Shown one piece after another: positions 23,401 through 35,900 of a stretch of DNA of 64,000 nucleotides. The DNA is taken from assembly GCA_013398615.1 (NCBI GenBank), contig VZSR01001854.1:12605881-12669880 (forward strand), read 5' to 3'. This DNA is from Brachypodius melanocephalos. Lineage: Eukaryota; Chordata; Aves; Passeriformes; Pycnonotidae. Position 1 is the stretch's first letter; every line of letters starts with the position of its first letter. The position numbers and the translations under genes are program-made. The notes under the pieces are model-generated. The model saw nothing but the letters and a program-made list of their open reading frames with translations. It was not told where the DNA came from and did no database searches.

Positions 23401-25707
23401 AAATATTCAGTCTATATTTACACCATTTTCACTGTGCACATAACCTGGATCTTGGATCAGATGGGATAGAATTTCTCACAACTATCCTTTTCATCACGTA
23501 GAGAATCCTAACCAGGACTAAAGAATCCTTTGAGCCTTTACAGTAGATTATCTCACAAATATATGCTTGTACTTGAAACTATTTTAGAAAAGGGCTGATG
23601 GAGCTTGCTGAAAGTGAAGTGTGGCAAAGTTACAGCTTTTGCCTGTTCTGCACCTTCAAACATGCCATTTAAAATTCTTAAGTTTAAAGTGGCATTGCTT
23701 GGTATCGTGCTGGGAACTAACAGCGTTGAACTGCCCAGCAGGCCCTTCACTGGGCTGCCAGCACAGCTTCATGATACAGCAGAGTTCTGGCTGAGAGCAA
23801 GTCCTTTGCAAATGCATACTCTGACTCCTGTCCCCTCTGGACTACAAGATTTTTTGCCCTGGTCCTAAGCCATCACAATTAATAAGTACAGCAGTGCATA
23901 CAAGAAGAGTGCAATTTCAGCCTGCCAGATTTGATGTTTTACAGCCCAGTGACAAGCACACAGCGTGTTTATAAGGGCATGGCATAGGCTCTGAGCACAG
24001 AAGACATCATTGGGTATCTTAGAAGACTGCATAGCAAAGAAGAGGACAATCTGGGACCAAACTGTAAAACGAGGACTGTGGCAGAAAGCATCTTGGCAGA
24101 AAACACCCATATTTCCCCATGGAAAGAACTGGCTGGCTTGGTCCAAGTGAGAGCTGTGTGGATAACCAGAAGATTAAGAGTCCAAACAGGGAATGAATTA
24201 ACTTGGCAAACAGATTTGAAAAATTACACAAATCATCTTAATTTTGAATGCTAGCATTCCCAGGCTATGTTAGATTGGGCTCCTGAGTGTACCTCGCTCT
24301 GGAGAGAGAAGGGAAGGTTTGTGCACCTAATGTGACTCTAAAAGTCAGTTCTGCTCAAGCTGACACTGAAAATTATACATGCTCGAGACCTAGGCCCTAC
24401 ATACTCAGCTTTTCAACTCACAACTAGATTTTGATGCTGCAAGTGGTATTTTGGCATAACTATCAATTGTCATTTAAGAAGGAGGAATATTAGATTTCTG
24501 TACTTTCCTAGTTTGGAGAAGGTTGAACCACACTCTTTATATTCCAGGAAACTAATTTCTTCATTTCAAGGGTCTTGAAGTGCTCCCTGTCCACAGATAT
24601 GTCTACAAGAGTCATAATACAAAGGGAGACAGAAAAAAAATTAAAAATGGAACAGGACTCAGGCAAAATGAAAATTCTTTGTTGAAGAGAACCGTGACTT
24701 GCACTTGTTAAACTATTGTTATAAGACATTACACCTTTAAGTATAAAATCACCCATGAAAGAAAATGAAAAACACAGATTAACGAGAGCAAAATGTTTGA
24801 GAAATCAAACACCTTATGGATTATCTTTATCTCAAGAACTGGAGAAAGTTATGGAGACTTAAATGTGCTTTCTTTTAATCCTAACTGAAGACAGGTGGGT
24901 TTTCATCACTGGTTTCTGATATTTCACCCCTCTCACCTAGCTTCTTCGTTCTCTATATTAGTATTTCTATCCATTCTTACTTAAACAAAATATGCTTAAT
25001 TAGATTATTGTCACAGCGAACCAGCCATGACAAACCTCATTGTCAGAATTATTAGAAAATCGTGTGATGTTTTAAAATAAAAATAAGTTATCTTTTTTTA
25101 CCTTTTAATGAGTAGAGAAGTCAGATGAAATTAATTCACATGTTGCAAAAGCCAATTCTGATAATAATTAGGATTTTAAGGTGCTTTATTTGCATGCATA
25201 CATTTCCTCTCATCTGGAAGCATTCCAATGTACTGATTGATTTAGTATAAAAATCTAATCTGGAATAGTCGTGGAAGGAATTATAAAAATAAAGCTAACC
25301 TTCATGCTCCCATGTAACATTAATTACAGTTGAAACACACCAGTTACGTTTATTAAGAAGTAAAAATTTTATAATTCAAAAATTTTTGTGCATTGCAACA
25401 TTTCGAACTCAATCATTTCTGTTATAGAAAATTTTAGATAAATCTTTCTATGTTGAAAGTAATGAAAGGCAGTTCCAAGGCAGGAATCATGAAGTTGGTA
25501 TATTTTTCTCATTTTAACTATTTAATCTCTTAGGCTTAGAAATTCACTTGAGAAAGCAGTTATGAATATAGCAACTACCTTTGTCAATTAATGCATTTTA
25601 CATGAAATTAAACACATCAGTGTATGTATCTGTAAACCCAAACTCCTTCAAAATGGAAATGTTCTGCAAGTTTTCTTGTTAGAAACAAGTACATCACAAA
25701 GGATATT
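20479..25707. other. Unique AT-rich sequence, no gene recognised
   Basis: The longest repeat-poor stretch of the window. It contains an A/C-rich simple tract (22395-22462) and, at 25010-25270, a region that looks constrained, including an ATTTGCAT octamer at 25188-25195. Open frames are short and show no domains. Confidence 0.45.
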
Positions 25708-25902
25708 GAAAAAAAAAGTAGTGAATGAATTCCTCTTACTATTCTGCTTATGCATACAGCTTTCACTTCAGTCCTTAAATGATAGTGTCTTGATCCATGA
25801 GTCGTCTTTCCTTCCTTCCTTCTGCTTTCTGCCTCAAGGGAGAGGGGAGTGGGTGAGGGACAGGGAGAGTGTTTGGCTGTTGGCCAGAGTTAATCTAACA
25901 CA
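25708..25902 (+). mobile_element. 3' part of an ERVL-like LTR, 5'-truncated
   Basis: The plus strand follows the 3' half of the same LTR family as 50213-50794: 'gtagtgaatgaattcctctt', a degenerate polyadenylation signal (cttaaa), 'gtcttgatccatgagtc', a C/T-rich stretch, 'gagtgggtgagggacaggga', 'gtgtttggctgttggccaga' and a terminal TTAATCTAACACA. The 5' half is missing; the break lies in or next to an A9 run. Divergence from the other copies is high. Confidence 0.8.
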
Positions 25903-26370
25903 GCAGCCAGAGAGCCAATCCAGCTCACTGGAAGTGTACACACAGAACTGTGGTCTGTATCCCAAACTTTTGCATAAACAACTTCCAGCTTTCCTTATTA
26001 AATGGTAGCACTGAGAGGGGTTTTTCTTGGCAGAACCAGAATTCTGTGTCTTCTTTTCCTGTTGTGCCTGGAGATGCTGCTTTCAGGGGAGCCAAACCGA
26101 AGAATATGGACATACATAAGGCCCCTCACTGATCTGTTCATGTCCCAGGCAGCCCCTGGGGCCCTATACAGCCCTATACTGTTCTTTCCCATAGAAAGGC
26201 AGAAGTGCTGGGTATTAAGAAAGCTGATTTACAGCCTACTATACCTGTGGCTATATACTAAATCAGCCAGTTGGTTCACTACAGGAAACACCTCAAGAGT
26301 GATCTACTATCACGTGGACTTATGCCATAGTGCTAAATATGCCAACTGCATTTTGGTTTGTGGAAAACCA
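25903..26370. other. Unassigned sequence between an LTR fragment and a CR1
   Basis: A 138-codon plus frame (26002-26418) crosses into the CR1 and is not a gene. I see no family signature. It could be unique DNA or the internal remnant of an old provirus, though I see no protease, RT or integrase motif. Confidence 0.4.
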
Positions 26371-26954
26371 TATTCTGGGCTGCATCAAAAAAAAAAACCC
26401 CATAATCAGCAGAGGTGATTCCACCTCTCTGCTCTTGTGAGACCCCACCTGGAGTCCTGTGTCCAGCTCTGGGGACCCCAACATAAGTACATGGACCTGT
26501 TGGATTGAGTCAAGAGGAGGGCCACAAAGACGATCAGAGGCCTGACGCTCCTCTCCTACAAACACAGGCTGAGAGTTGCAGCTGTTCAGCCTGGAAAAGA
26601 GAAGGCTCTAGGGAGACCTTATAGCAGCCTTACAGTACCTGAAGGAAGCCTAAAAGAAAGAGGGAATTTTTACAAAGACATGGAGTGACAGAACAAGGGG
26701 AAATGGCTTCAAACAAAAAAAGAGTAGGTTTGGGTTGTATATTAAAAGAAATTCTTCACTCTGAGGTGGTGAGGCACTGGAATAGTTGCCCAGAGAAGTT
26801 GTAGATGTCCCATCCCTGGACATGTGTAAGGCCGGATTGGATGAGGCTTTGATCAGTCTAGTCTAGTGGAAGGTTTCCCTTCCCATGGCAGAGAGGTTGG
26901 AATATTTAAGGTCTCTTCCAACAAAAACCACTCAATGATTCCATGATTTTATGA
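26371..26954 (+). mobile_element. CR1 LINE 3'-end copy with ORF2 C-terminus
   Basis: Classic CR1 order on the plus strand: 'tattctgggctgcatcaaaa', 'tgagaccccacctggagtcc', 'aagaggagggccacaaagac', 'gagaaggctctagggagacc', 'aaattcttcactctgaggtg', 'cactggaatagttgcccaga', 'tctagtctagtggaaggttt', then a terminal 'gattccatgattttatga' repeat. The ORF2 C-terminus is recognisable but carries stops. An A12 insertion follows 'gctgcatc' near 26386. About 580 bases, 5'-truncated. Confidence 0.94.
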
Positions 26955-28206
26955 CTATAACTCTGAAGGCAAAATGTGAGCAATGATTTAGTGATACATA
27001 CACTCTAATACTATCTTCTGTTTGGAATATTTGCTTCTGTAAATTACTTAAAGACTTTATGTTATGGTAACTCTATGTCAATTAGTATGTTGCTGATTAA
27101 ATTTTAGCACCAGCAGAAAATAAGAGCTTTATGTTTGTTGTTCTCTGGGTAGCACTTCAGCTTGAAATACGCTATAAAAATTGTGCTGAGGTTTTCAGGC
27201 CAAAAAAGGAGACAGAAATAACAAAAAAAAGGGGAAATCCTGCCAGTCTGAATTTAGCAGCACCCCTTGATCAATTGCTTTTATCAATATATAAATGTTA
27301 ATTTAGAGCTTTAAAAGCTAGTCCGAAACTCTACTGTAGGGAGTGAAAATTGACTAGAACTTTTAATTCAGTTATTGTTTTTCAAATACATTAGAAAATG
27401 TAAAACTGTCAAAAACAGAGTTAGGTTCCATTACTAGTGTCTGCTGGTAACAGTCATTTCCATAACTATGGAAATAGTAATTTCCATAACTATGTAAGAA
27501 AGTTGGGCAGGGAGAACTAAACCTTGAAATAGTCAGAACAAGTTTCATATAACAGTGGCTAGTAGGGTAGTGGGTGAAACAAGCTGCTGCAGGGGTGCAG
27601 TGGAGCCAGGCTCCCAGGTACCTCCAGCCAGGACAGTTCTTTTGGTTTTTCATAAGCACACTGAACTATTTGTTCTCTGAAATCTTGTGCTGCTGTCAGG
27701 ATTTGGGTGGCTCAGTCATGTGGGCGGGATGGAGTCCCTACACCTGCATCATCCAACAGGGATCTGCTCCTTTTCAACAGACAGGGTCAGCTCCATAATA
27801 ATGTTACTGAATCAACAATAGATTTTCAAATATCAAATTGATACACAACAGGCCCCTAGAAGCCAGTTAGAGATCGTTGTTTAGACACAGTATTTGTTTT
27901 ATTGTGATGCCACAGCTAATGCTTTAGCAGAACATATCTATTCTCTAGGATTAAGACCTTGGTGCAAATAAAGTATCTGATGTATGGTTCACACATTCCC
28001 TGCCCCCTAGTTATTCTGGAAAATTCTTATGCCATTCGAGAGATGACAGGTTTCAAAATTAAAATCTAAGTAAGAAAAAAACGGTCTAAGTATCATTTTA
28101 GGACATAAATAAACACATAAATATTACACATGAATACAAGGAAGTGGTGTAACAGTTTGTTGAGGAAGTTCTAGTCAAATCAAACCATAAAAACATAATT
28201 TATACA
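26955..28206. other. Unique AT-rich sequence
   Basis: Contains a 20-nt palindrome and adjoining partial duplication at 27456-27494. No gene recognised. Confidence 0.5.
27456..27494. repeat. Palindrome with a partial tandem copy
   Basis: ATTTCCATA-AC-TATGGAAAT (27456-27475) is a perfect inverted repeat with a 2-nt centre. Fifteen bases of it (atttccataactatg) recur at 27480-27494, making a direct repeat of period 24. Confidence 0.9.
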
Positions 28207-28660
28207 CTTTTTTTTTTTGTTGGTTTTTCAAAAGAAAATCCTTATTTTTCCTCTTGAAATGCCAAGACGAGGAATTTTTTTTTCGGTAGTCCGCCTAAGC
28301 CAGTTTGAAGTTGAGGAAGTGAATGGAAATGCACCCGTGGTTCCTGCCCCGGTGCTGCAGCCCCTGGCTGTGAAGGTGGTGATGCCTCTCTTGCGATCGC
28401 AGCACTCCTCCTGCTGGTGAGAAACCACTGGAGAGAGACACAGCCCTGGGCACAGCCTGGGCCACACTGACGGTGCAGGAGACAGCTTCCAAGAGAACAC
28501 TGGGAATAATTGCCTCATCAGGGGGAACCGAACCTGGGAAAAATCCAAAGGGTGTGGGGAAATGGGAATAAAATGAAAAAGAGATGGATAGAGATGAGAG
28601 CCTTAGGTAAGAAGTGGCCCAGAGGATAACAACACCAAAGTACAAAGGTACAGAAAGGTG
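28207..28660. other. Poly(T) followed by a GC-rich block, possible antisense retrocopy
   Basis: A T run starts near 28209, and a second T9 lies at about 28275. Positions 28320-28520 are distinctly GC-rich and contain frames open on both strands (67 codons plus, 106 and 116 codons minus). A T run next to a compact GC-rich body is what a minus-strand processed retrocopy would look like, but I cannot identify a parent gene and see no matching target-site duplication. Confidence 0.3.
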
Positions 28661-28854
28661 AAAGACTGAACAAGACTTAAGATCTCTAACCAGTATAGCT
28701 TGACTCTATCAAAATAGATGTAAAGATCCCTGGTTGAGCCTACCTTTTCAGTGGCTTAGTCTAAAAAAGAGGAAAACTTTTTTTTTTTTTTTCTTGCCAG
28801 TCATTGTTTTGGGACAATTAAACTTCCAAATCTGTTATCACACAAGTTGCTAAA

Positions 28855-29090
28855 GAGATATCACAGTTTTGATACTAGAAAAGAAATTTCACAGAGAAGC
28901 TGTTTTAGCAGTGGAACAGCTTGCCAAGGGAGATGGTGAAATTTCCATCATTAAGGATGTCAAAAGTGTCCTTATTTGGACATGGCTGTGAGCTACCTGT
29001 TCTAGCTTCAACAGTGCACTTGCTTGGAGCAGAAGGCTTGATGGAAGACCAGCAGAGGTCTCTTCCAATCTACATCATTCTATGAAAGCA
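28855..29090 (+). mobile_element. CR1 LINE 3'-end copy
   Basis: Contains 'agcagtggaacagcttgcca', 'gaaatttccatcattaagga', 'gcttggagcagaaggcttga' and a terminal 'ggtctcttccaatctacatc' followed by attctatga, all in CR1 3'-end order. No coding sequence remains. The family seems different from the 26371 copy, because the final segment follows the older 'gaggtctcttcc' type. Confidence 0.82.
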
Positions 29091-31659
29091 ATATGCATTT
29101 TCTGGGGGAGTTTTTATCGGAAGAGAAGAAAATCTAAAACTTGCATGCACCACAATGAAGCAGAAAAAATTTTGCCTTAGTCCTGGCATTTCTTATCTTC
29201 ATAGCCTTGGTTTGATAGCTTCTAGTAAGAATTCTTTTAGACCCTTTTCAGTCACAGCCTTACACCTCAGTCACATGGTCTCTGCTTTATTTAGGTGTTG
29301 GGCTGACTTGGGGCTGTGCAGCAGAAAAGACAAGACTGTTCTGATTAATTGCAGCTACTCAAGTCAACAAAGAAAGCTTTGTAGGAAGAAAAGAAGTTCC
29401 ACTGAGACCTGGAGAACTAGACCTTATCCATGCCAGTCTCACTGACATCAACACTCTGCCTACTCAGGGTAAATTTTTGACAAATGCTTTACTAGTTCTC
29501 AATATGTACAGCTTCCCATCCAGGATCTATTTTACAGAAGTGCTGGACAAAGAACAAAAAGCATCTAAGAATTTTTACACAAGCAGAGATTAAGTGAATT
29601 TAGAATCATTCAATATAGAAAAGAAATAATTGCATGAGACAATATGACAAAGTCTATAAAGTCATGATGCCCTAAAAAAGGTGAATGGGAAGTAATTCAC
29701 TATTTTTGACAAGAACAACAGTAAACATAAAAAATAAATTACCAAGCTGCAAATCAGAAGCAAGCAAAGGTCTTCTTCTACAAAATCTTTAATTAACCTA
29801 TAGAATTCTTTTCCCCAGAAAGCACCCCAGAAAGCCATACTTGCCCAAAATATATATAATTTATAAAGGAGATTAGACAAATCCAGACAAGATCATCCAT
29901 CAAAGGTTATTACAATGAAAAAGGCAGACATAACCTTTGACTTGGGAAGTCCCTCTAAGAAGTCATTTAGCATGAGAACATCCATTTTGCCTGTTGACTT
30001 AAGTGCACCCATGCTAAACTTTGTCATCTATTCACAAGGACTACACAAACAGTCTGGGCAGATAACAGCTGGCCTGTGCTCAACAAATAGCAGTGTTATC
30101 TGCTTTGACCAGATGCAAAGATAGATCCTGAGATTTAAGTGCCCCTCCACTTTACACAAAGGATATGACATGTTGCAAAACAGACTCACTGCACTGCTGT
30201 GAATCCAGTCATATTGAAGCCCAGGCCTTGGAATCCTGGAGCAGAGCCAGATACAATGTTTTAAAAAAAATAAATTACAAGGAAATGTGTTATCAAAATA
30301 GAAGTACCAGATTTGGGAGACTGAATTTACCACTGCACCCAAAGCATTTCCTGCTCTTTCTTTTACAGAAGTTACTTGGCTTCAGCCTTTTTATTTACAA
30401 TGGCATAACTGAAGGCTAATGAAACATGGTTTGTTTTCAGATAACAAGTGGGTTTCCTAGTATTTGACAGAACAGTATCACTCTGTACTAGCCCTGTTCT
30501 TATTCTCTTTCCCAAATTTTCAGTTCTGGCTGCTGATGTATGTGAAACACGTTTTTATCTTCACACTTGGAACAGTAACGGTCAGTTTTACTGAGGATTT
30601 TCCATTACACATTTTAGTAAAAAAATTACTAACATTGCAAAGAAACAATTAAAATGCTTTCCCCTAAGTTTTTCTCTTATATTTTGGGATGGGAGAAGTA
30701 TTGTTTTGCCTAAGCAACCATGGTTTTCCACATATGTAAAAGCTTTTGCAGCTTCAATGAAGTTTAAAAATTCCCATACTTAGTATAAACAACTTGGTAT
30801 TTTGATGTCATGGTCAGTACTCTTGCTGCTACTCTGAACCATTGCATTGCCCTGTCTCCCCAGCTCAGCATCAATATTCCTCTCAAAGCTCCTCAGGGAC
30901 AGCTCGGCTGCAGAGATTAATGAAACCAGAATATCTGGGACCTAACAGCTGCAGAAAGAATCTAGAGGGAGTCCATATCTCTTCTCTAAGGTATAAGGAC
31001 TGCTTTTAAAGCAGGGTGGGACTGTGGATAGATGCCCAACATCCCTCTAGTTAAAAAGCAATGCGAATTGAAAATCCATCAAAGGAGCAAAAACAAATCC
31101 CGGGAGGTGCCTGTTTACATTTTTGGACTCACATATCTTCTTGTGAGTCTAGCCCTAGGTGACAAAAGGGCTCATCTCTGACACTGGCTGTTCAAAAGGT
31201 GACACAAGGAACACATTAGAGAGACATGGACCCCGCACAGGGGTAGTTCAGATCTATAGCAAACCAAGCATGGTACTTAGCACATCAGTGACAACCCATT
31301 GTCAGTGCTGCTTCTCCTGCCGTGCTTTGCTCCCTGGCAATCTCCTCCAAATGCCAAAGTATCCAAAGAATCTGCTGGATGTTCCCAGCTCACTTATTTC
31401 ATAGGACCACAGGCCAGCAGACAGCCCTGTCTAAAGCTGTGTAGGAAAAGCTTTTTTCTCTTCAAAGGTGACATATTCTGAAGCTTTCCAGACAGTTGTT
31501 ACACATGCAGGATCCAGAAAAGCCAAAATATGGTGACATTGGTGGCCTCATGCAGGGCAGATAAGACCATGGCAGACTCAAGAATGGTGCCCCATTCTGG
31601 CATGGACGTGAATCTAGATGTTACTCTACAGCATATTCTATGAAGAGTGTTTCTCATGC
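29091..31659. other. Unique sequence, no gene recognised
   Basis: AT-rich, with slightly GC-richer patches at 30840-30980 and 31140-31400. None shows a repeat signature or a plausible exon chain. The segment just before the CR1 (about 31510-31660) may be an unrecognised 5' extension of it. Confidence 0.45.
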
Positions 31660-32953
31660 TAGCTCCTGGGACCCAGAGAATGCATCCCCAGAGTCCTGAA
31701 GGAATTGGCTGATATAGTTGCCAAGCCACTTTCCATGATATTCAAAAAGTCATGGTGGTCAGAGGAAGTCCTGGGTGACTGGAAAAAGGGAAACATTTTG
31801 AAGAAGAGTAGAAAGGAGGACCCTGGGAACTGCTGAACTGACAGCCTCACCTCTGAGCCCAGGAAGATAATGGAACAGATCATCCTAGAAGCTGTGCTAC
31901 AGTACATGGACAAGAGTGAGGCAGTTTGAGACAAACAGCACAGCTTTACTAAGGGAAAATTCTGCCTGAGGCAACTTGTGGCTTTTTACGAGGGAGTGAC
32001 TGGTCCTGACATGGTCCCCCACAAAATCCTTCTCTCCAGATTGGACAGTTACATTCAGAAGGTGATGGTCAAGAGCTCAGAGTCCCAATGAGTGTCATCG
32101 ACAAGGGATGTCCCTCAAGGGATGTCCCTGGGAACAGTGTTATTTTATATCTCCATTAATGATATAATCAAAGGGTTTGAGTACACCCCCAGCAAATTTG
32201 TAGATGCCACTGAACTGAGCGGTGCAGTTGCCACACCTGAAGGATGGGGTGGCATCCAGAGGAACCTGAACAAGTTCAAGAAGTGGGCCCATGGGAATCT
32301 CATGAGGTTTAAAGACCAAGTTCAAGGTGCTGCACCTGGGTCTTGCAACCCCCAGTACCAACACAGGCTGGGGGATGAACGGATCCAGAGCAGCCCTGCC
32401 CAGAAGGACTTGGGGATGCTGGGGAATGAGAGGCTGGAGATGACCCAGCCATGGACACTCACAGCCCAGAAAGCCAAACATGTCCTGGGCTGCATCCAAA
32501 GCAGTGTGGGCAGCAGGGGAGGGAGGGGATTCTGCCCCTCTGCTCTGCTCTGGTGAGACCCCACCTGCAGGGCTGCACTCAGCTCTGGGGGCCCCAGCAC
32601 AGAGAGGACAGCGAACTCTTGGAGGGAGTCCAGAGGAGGCCACCAAGATGAATTAAGGGATGACACACCTCTCCTATGAGGAAACGTGGGGAGAATTAGG
32701 ATTGCTCAACGTGGAAAAGAGAAGGCTTTGAGGTGATGTAATTGTGGCCTTCTAGTACCTGAAGCGAACTTAGAGGAAAGATGGGGCAAGACTGTTTGTG
32801 GAGGTACATAGAGACAGTACAAGAGAGAAAAGACTGAAAGAGAGCAGGTTTAGTCTAGTGGAAGATTCCCCTGCCCACAGCAGTGGGGGTGGAAGTAGGT
32901 GATCTTCAAGGTCACCTTCCAAACCAAACCATTCCAAATTGCCGTGATTCTAC
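31660..32953 (+). mobile_element. CR1 LINE, 1.3-kb copy with decayed reverse transcriptase
   Basis: The longest single CR1 copy here. Plus-strand order: the linker before RT ('cccagagtcctgaaggaatt', 31688), an EDPGN-type block (about 31820), a KIMEQIILEA segment (31864-31893), a FTKGK block (about 31945), the PQG motif (DVPQGMSLG, 32107-32133), the active-site segment, the C-terminal ORF2 region (HVLGCIQSS at about 32478) and the CR1 3' end. The frame is broken by stops. The catalytic FADD motif reads FVDA (32197-32208), losing one metal-binding Asp. Two deletions are apparent: one removes the YLDFSKAFD palm motif (about 31995-32015), the other joins the ORF2 tail to the 3' end (about 32850). 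Confidence 0.95.
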
Positions 32954-35900
32954 AATATATTGCATTTTGTCTATTTAATTAAGCTGTAATTAAGACAGAC
33001 AGTAAACAAAATAGATATGTTAACAGCAGGAACAAGTTCAGTGTTAAAAACAATTGAAAACAGAGATACTCTTTTTGGTAGACTGTAGCCTAGGCAGCAA
33101 ACTGTTGGTTGTAACACATTTTCTATTATTCTGTGAATTATCTGAATCTGCAAGAGAATGAAATGTGATCCTCTAGTTTGTGAGCAGAAGCTCTCAGAAG
33201 GAAAACTACTTGGTTTCCAATTTCTTATTCAAAGAATACTTGCTGTAAAATACTTAAACTTTTGTCAGAGCAGCTATTTGAAACCAGGTAAGCAAGTAGA
33301 GCAAGTAGAGCAATTGCTATTCTCTGTAGATTGATAATAAGTTTATTAAAATATCTTTTGATGTGATCAGAACTCCTACCATAAAACCTCTGTTATGCCC
33401 TTAACATGACAGATGTTCCTCAAGGAAGGCTGAGGAACAGGAAAAGCTGAAAATCCTGATTTCAATTCACCAGTAAAGGGTTAGGTGACTCTGCATTTCC
33501 AGAGCAGGTTCTGTGAGAGCCAACCCTTAGACTGTACCTGTTCCTGGTGCCTGCTGGGTGGCGCAGGAGAAAATCTGCTCAGGAAGGGTGCTGATTCCTA
33601 CTTATGCTTCCTCCAACCTAAATGAGTCCTTTGGACCTTCATGAGCTAGACTCAAATAATGAGTAAATCTGTCTGTCAAAGTATTGTAGAAATTTAGGAT
33701 GAGGCTAATAAAGAGGTTCAGGTATGTCAGCAGTTCAGCCTATTATCCTGTAGTTAGCAGGGCTTCCTGAAGTTTGTCAGAACTGGGCTTTAACTGCTTA
33801 TGGCAGACATTTCCAGAGCCTAATTTCCCATTAACCAGAGAAAAAAGGCAATGAAAAGAACCATTAGAGAAGAACAAAAAAATAACCATGGCCTCAGGCA
33901 CAGAAAAACTGTGTGGCTCTGAGACATAACTCTGCCTCTGAAGCTCCAGAGCTGTCAGAAAAAAAGCTAAATTAGAGCTTTTGTAGTGCAAGAAAACAAA
34001 ATTACGTGCCATTTTGAAAGATTTGTTGTTAAATGGATAAGCTGGCTTTCATCATTATTTTTTTCTGTCTAAACCAACATAAACAGTGTGTAGAGCCTCA
34101 AATATTGGCTAAGTACTTAGGTCTACTAAAGTTAATATCATGGACCAAATGTTTCACTTGATGCAATTATAACACCTGATGGAAGTTCTCAGATCAATAA
34201 AATGTTATTGTGTTTCAAAGATACAAGGCAAAAAAAAAAACTCTAAGAAACATTTTACTTTGGGAAAAATATATTAGGACACCCTGTTCCCGGTGCAGAA
34301 ATAAATACATAAAGGCAGAAAGACATATTCTGTTTTATTGGCACTAGTTAATTAAAGCTTATTTTGTAATTCTATAGAACATATTCTGAGGACCAACTAA
34401 TATACAAATATATGAAGTATGCTAACACAATCTAAAATGCAAGAACTTTCAAGATAGCTTTAAGTGTCACCCCTTTGCTTTTGTCTGGTGGTTGAAAGTA
34501 AAGCAGAAGTTAATAGACATGAATATAAAGCCTGCTCTGTCACTTATATTTGAAGTAGATTCTTCCTAAAGAGTTCTGGGATGGGTTGCAAAATTTATTG
34601 AAATCCACATCCTTCTCTGCAATTTAAAAGTGAACAACCTGCATAATAACAGATCAATTAAAACTGCTACATGTTTTACATTAAGTAAGATGTTTCGTGG
34701 CAAACTTTTTAGTTAAAGAAACTAAGGAACAGCTGACCTTTTAAAAAGACTTTTTGGTTATTGTTGCTGACTTCTTAAACTAATAGTGCTCTTACTTTAT
34801 TGGAATCTAAGGTCTTGTCTATTTCTACAGACCTTCACTCAGGCATCCGAAAAACTACCAAGTATATGTAAAGGAACCTAACAAGTATATGCAAAGGAAT
34901 ATACTGAAACAAACAACAAACTGTCCTCTTCACCCTCTCCCCTTCCAACCAACAACAAAAACCTCCCAAAAAACCACCAAACCTCCTGTGCCACTCTTGT
35001 TGGGATAAAAGCTGCTAATTATCCACACGTATAAATGCATTTCAATTCAAAGCAATACTAATATATGCATTAGCATGCATTACTTGTTTAATGCAAGCTG
35101 TAGATAAAATGGACACTGTAGTGTGCAAGCCAACACTTCCTTAAGGAGGTGTTCTCTGAAAATGAATTAACTAAGACTGAATAATACAGATAAGTGAGTT
35201 GGTTTTGGTTTTTTTTTACTCAATACAAAATTGACATTTAAGGTTTTCTCTCCTTTAGTTGAGAGGATTCTGGTTTTATTACCCTTCACCTTCAGGTCCT
35301 AAGTATTCACTACCAGAATTTGCCAGTTCTGCAATATAAAAGTGTTTACAGATAGAGCGTTGATGAAATGCTGTGACAGAAAAAAAGTAAATTTCACATA
35401 AAACACAACAGAAAGACAACCACTGATATCTTAGAAAAAACATTTGTTGTAGTAGAGGGTGACATCATCAAATTGTTTCAGTGCTTGTCTTAGTTATCAG
35501 CAGTGCCCATGACTTATCTATGTAACCAGAGGCTCAGTTCAGGGACACAGAGTCAGATGGATTTTTTACAATCAGTGGGACAAGATGGTAGCACAGAATC
35601 ATATTCTTCTGTGACAATAAAAAAGGACGTGGATCTGGCTGCAAGAATACCTCATTATGAACATGAAATCACAGAATTACTACTGTACTCTGAGCAAATG
35701 TGTACAAATGCTTTTCTTCAAAACCATCTATTCTTGTCACTTGGTTTCCTGCTTGAAACACAGGCAACTTCCTACCCCACCAGATCTACTTTTCAGAGGC
35801 TTAACAATCTCGTGTTTACTGAAAGTGCTTGTGGCCAAAATTCTATAGTGAATACACACAATTATAAAGGAAGGGAAACTTTTCCTTCCGTCCACTTGGA

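Noticed and set aside
25903..26370. Internal proviral sequence next to the LTR fragment at 25708
   Set aside because: No primer-binding site, protease, RT or integrase motif could be seen, and the neighbouring element is a CR1.
32140..32666. 168- and 114-codon minus-strand frames
   Set aside because: They are antisense to the CR1 ORF2 region whose sense strand (plus) is recognisable.
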